From the NCBI GenBank assembly GCA_024196135.1, contig JAMQCK010000182.1:1-43339 (forward strand): a stretch of 43,339 nucleotides of DNA, read 5' to 3'. Below are positions 42,331-43,339 of the stretch, piece by piece. The stretch comes from Pleurotus ostreatus/Saccharomyces cerevisiae fusant (taxonomy: Eukaryota; Opisthokonta). The notes under the pieces are model-generated. The model was not told the origin of the DNA. It saw nothing but the letters and a program-made list of their open reading frames with translations, and did not search any database. Within the stretch, counting starts at the first letter, position 1. Each line of letters begins with the position of its first letter. A program made the position numbers and the translations under genes.

Positions 42331-43339
42331 CATCAGTGATATTTGGCACGTGGAAGGAGAAGTGTGATGTTCGGTCCGAGCACGTGGGGATTTGTGGGAA
42401 ACCGGTGGGCAACTGAACCTCGACTTGTCCACGACAACGACGATCATCCACCGCCACGGAGATCTCGGTACTGCGGTTGTGGCATTGAGCGAGGGTGGCG
42501 GCTGGCAGTATCTATCTGCAACGAGACAGTCGTCTACCGGTTTGCCGTGCAGGAAGTCAGGGCCTGCGGCTGAATGAGCTCGACATTTACCAGAGGCCGC
42601 CGACTGGTACCCTACCCTGCACCTTAGATGCTTTGCACCGTGCCACAATGACGGGTAGCTTCAAAAAGGCACATTTTCAGGTCTTCCTCTCTCCCCTCGC
42701 GCCCTCGAAGCTCAAGCTCAAGTTGTGGCGTGTTTACTCGTTCCGCCGCGACTCTGTGTTTGTTTATTCGGTCCTTCCCCGCAGGATGGGGAGTTGCGGA
42801 GGCCGACGACCCGTACAACTCGACAACCTCGGAGTTCATGTTCGCCACATCAGATGCGACTCTCCCCACAGGGCTGCGTCCCAAATGAATACTTCTGCGT
42901 ACAGTGCGAGTCGCCACCTCACTGACACGTGCCTATCTCTATGAAGGAATTTTGATTCGATTTTTTTGACATTTTCTGAGGCGTGAAACCGACGAAAAGA
43001 ATGCGTTTTACGCTGAGAAAGAAAAATGGCCCAAAAAATCGAATATTTTTCACTTTTTCGGGCCCGGAGACGAAAAGTTGAGGGTGTATTTTCGGGCTTC
43101 TACCGGCTCGGAAGGGTGCGCTAGGCCTATCGCTGGCTGTCTGACATCGATATGCAATGATATCTAGTGAGGAACACCCCGAAATGGGCATAAGCAAGGC
43201 CATGGTCGGCTCGAATTTTGAAGCACGACGGTTCAGCTGCTTCGAGGTCACCTGAATACCTCAGCAGGTGTCTAGAGACTTCCCAGCAGCTATGATGGTG
43301 TCTAAAGGCAGCCCCCGTACCTGAGCAAGTCGTCAGTGC
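42331..43339. other. Unassigned right edge
   Basis: About 1 kb with no convincing gene. Several short frames exist but none has intron or family support. An AT-rich patch at about 42945-43075 stands out, with a perfect 12-bp inverted pair (ATTCGATTTTTT at 42955-42966 and its complement at 43033-43044). It may be a transposon remnant or a 3' region of a gene outside the window. Confidence 0.35.

Overview
This window is nuclear DNA from a filamentous basidiomycete fungus. It is an Agaricomycete, and a polypore-type genome is my best guess. Genes are dense and split by many 45-60 nt introns whose donors are mostly GTGCGT, GTACGT or GTGAGT. The gene set includes FunK1 kinases, BTB proteins, CYP61, SNF1 and MSH4. 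I built every spliced model by hand from donor and acceptor sites and reading phase. All complete models close in frame with whole codon numbers, but no transcript data were available.

Left third (1-17.1 kb): a truncated acidic C-terminus; FunK1 kinase A (+); a Derlin (+); a secreted PNGase A-type glycoamidase (+); FunK1 kinase B (-); an 800-bp mobile element with 120-bp inverted repeats, hairpin tips and a 9-bp target duplication; an intron-containing tRNA-Tyr (-); a scrap of MSH4; and FunK1 kinase C (-). The three kinases share intron positions, a basic C-terminal motif and upstream sequence.

Middle (17.1-30 kb): a secreted-domain/single-pass membrane protein (-); the ergosterol C-22 desaturase CYP61/ERG5 (+); a deletion relic of a fourth FunK1 gene; the meiotic MutS homologue MSH4 (-, 23 exons); a small mitochondrial LEA-like protein (-); and an unrecognised disordered protein (+). 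The kinase C block (about 13.12-17.11 kb) and the relic/MSH4-tail block (about 22.88-23.93 kb) are inverted copies of one another. They flank the membrane-protein/ERG5 interval.

Right third (30-43.3 kb): two tandem BTB/POZ genes (-); a seven-helix membrane protein (+); a divergent actin paralogue (+) with a 6-nt exon; the AMPK catalytic subunit SNF1 (-); a BAG-domain Hsp70 co-chaperone (-); and an unassigned right edge with an AT-rich patch.

Functionally this is mostly core cell biology: ER-associated degradation, deglycosylation, sterol synthesis, meiotic crossover, energy sensing, cytoskeleton and chaperone control. The FunK1 family and mobile DNA have expanded within it. The most unusual features are the foldback element, the inverted duplication with its promoter-to-tail deletion relic, the consistent Arg at the expected ATP-lysine position of the FunK1 copies, and the two micro-exons.
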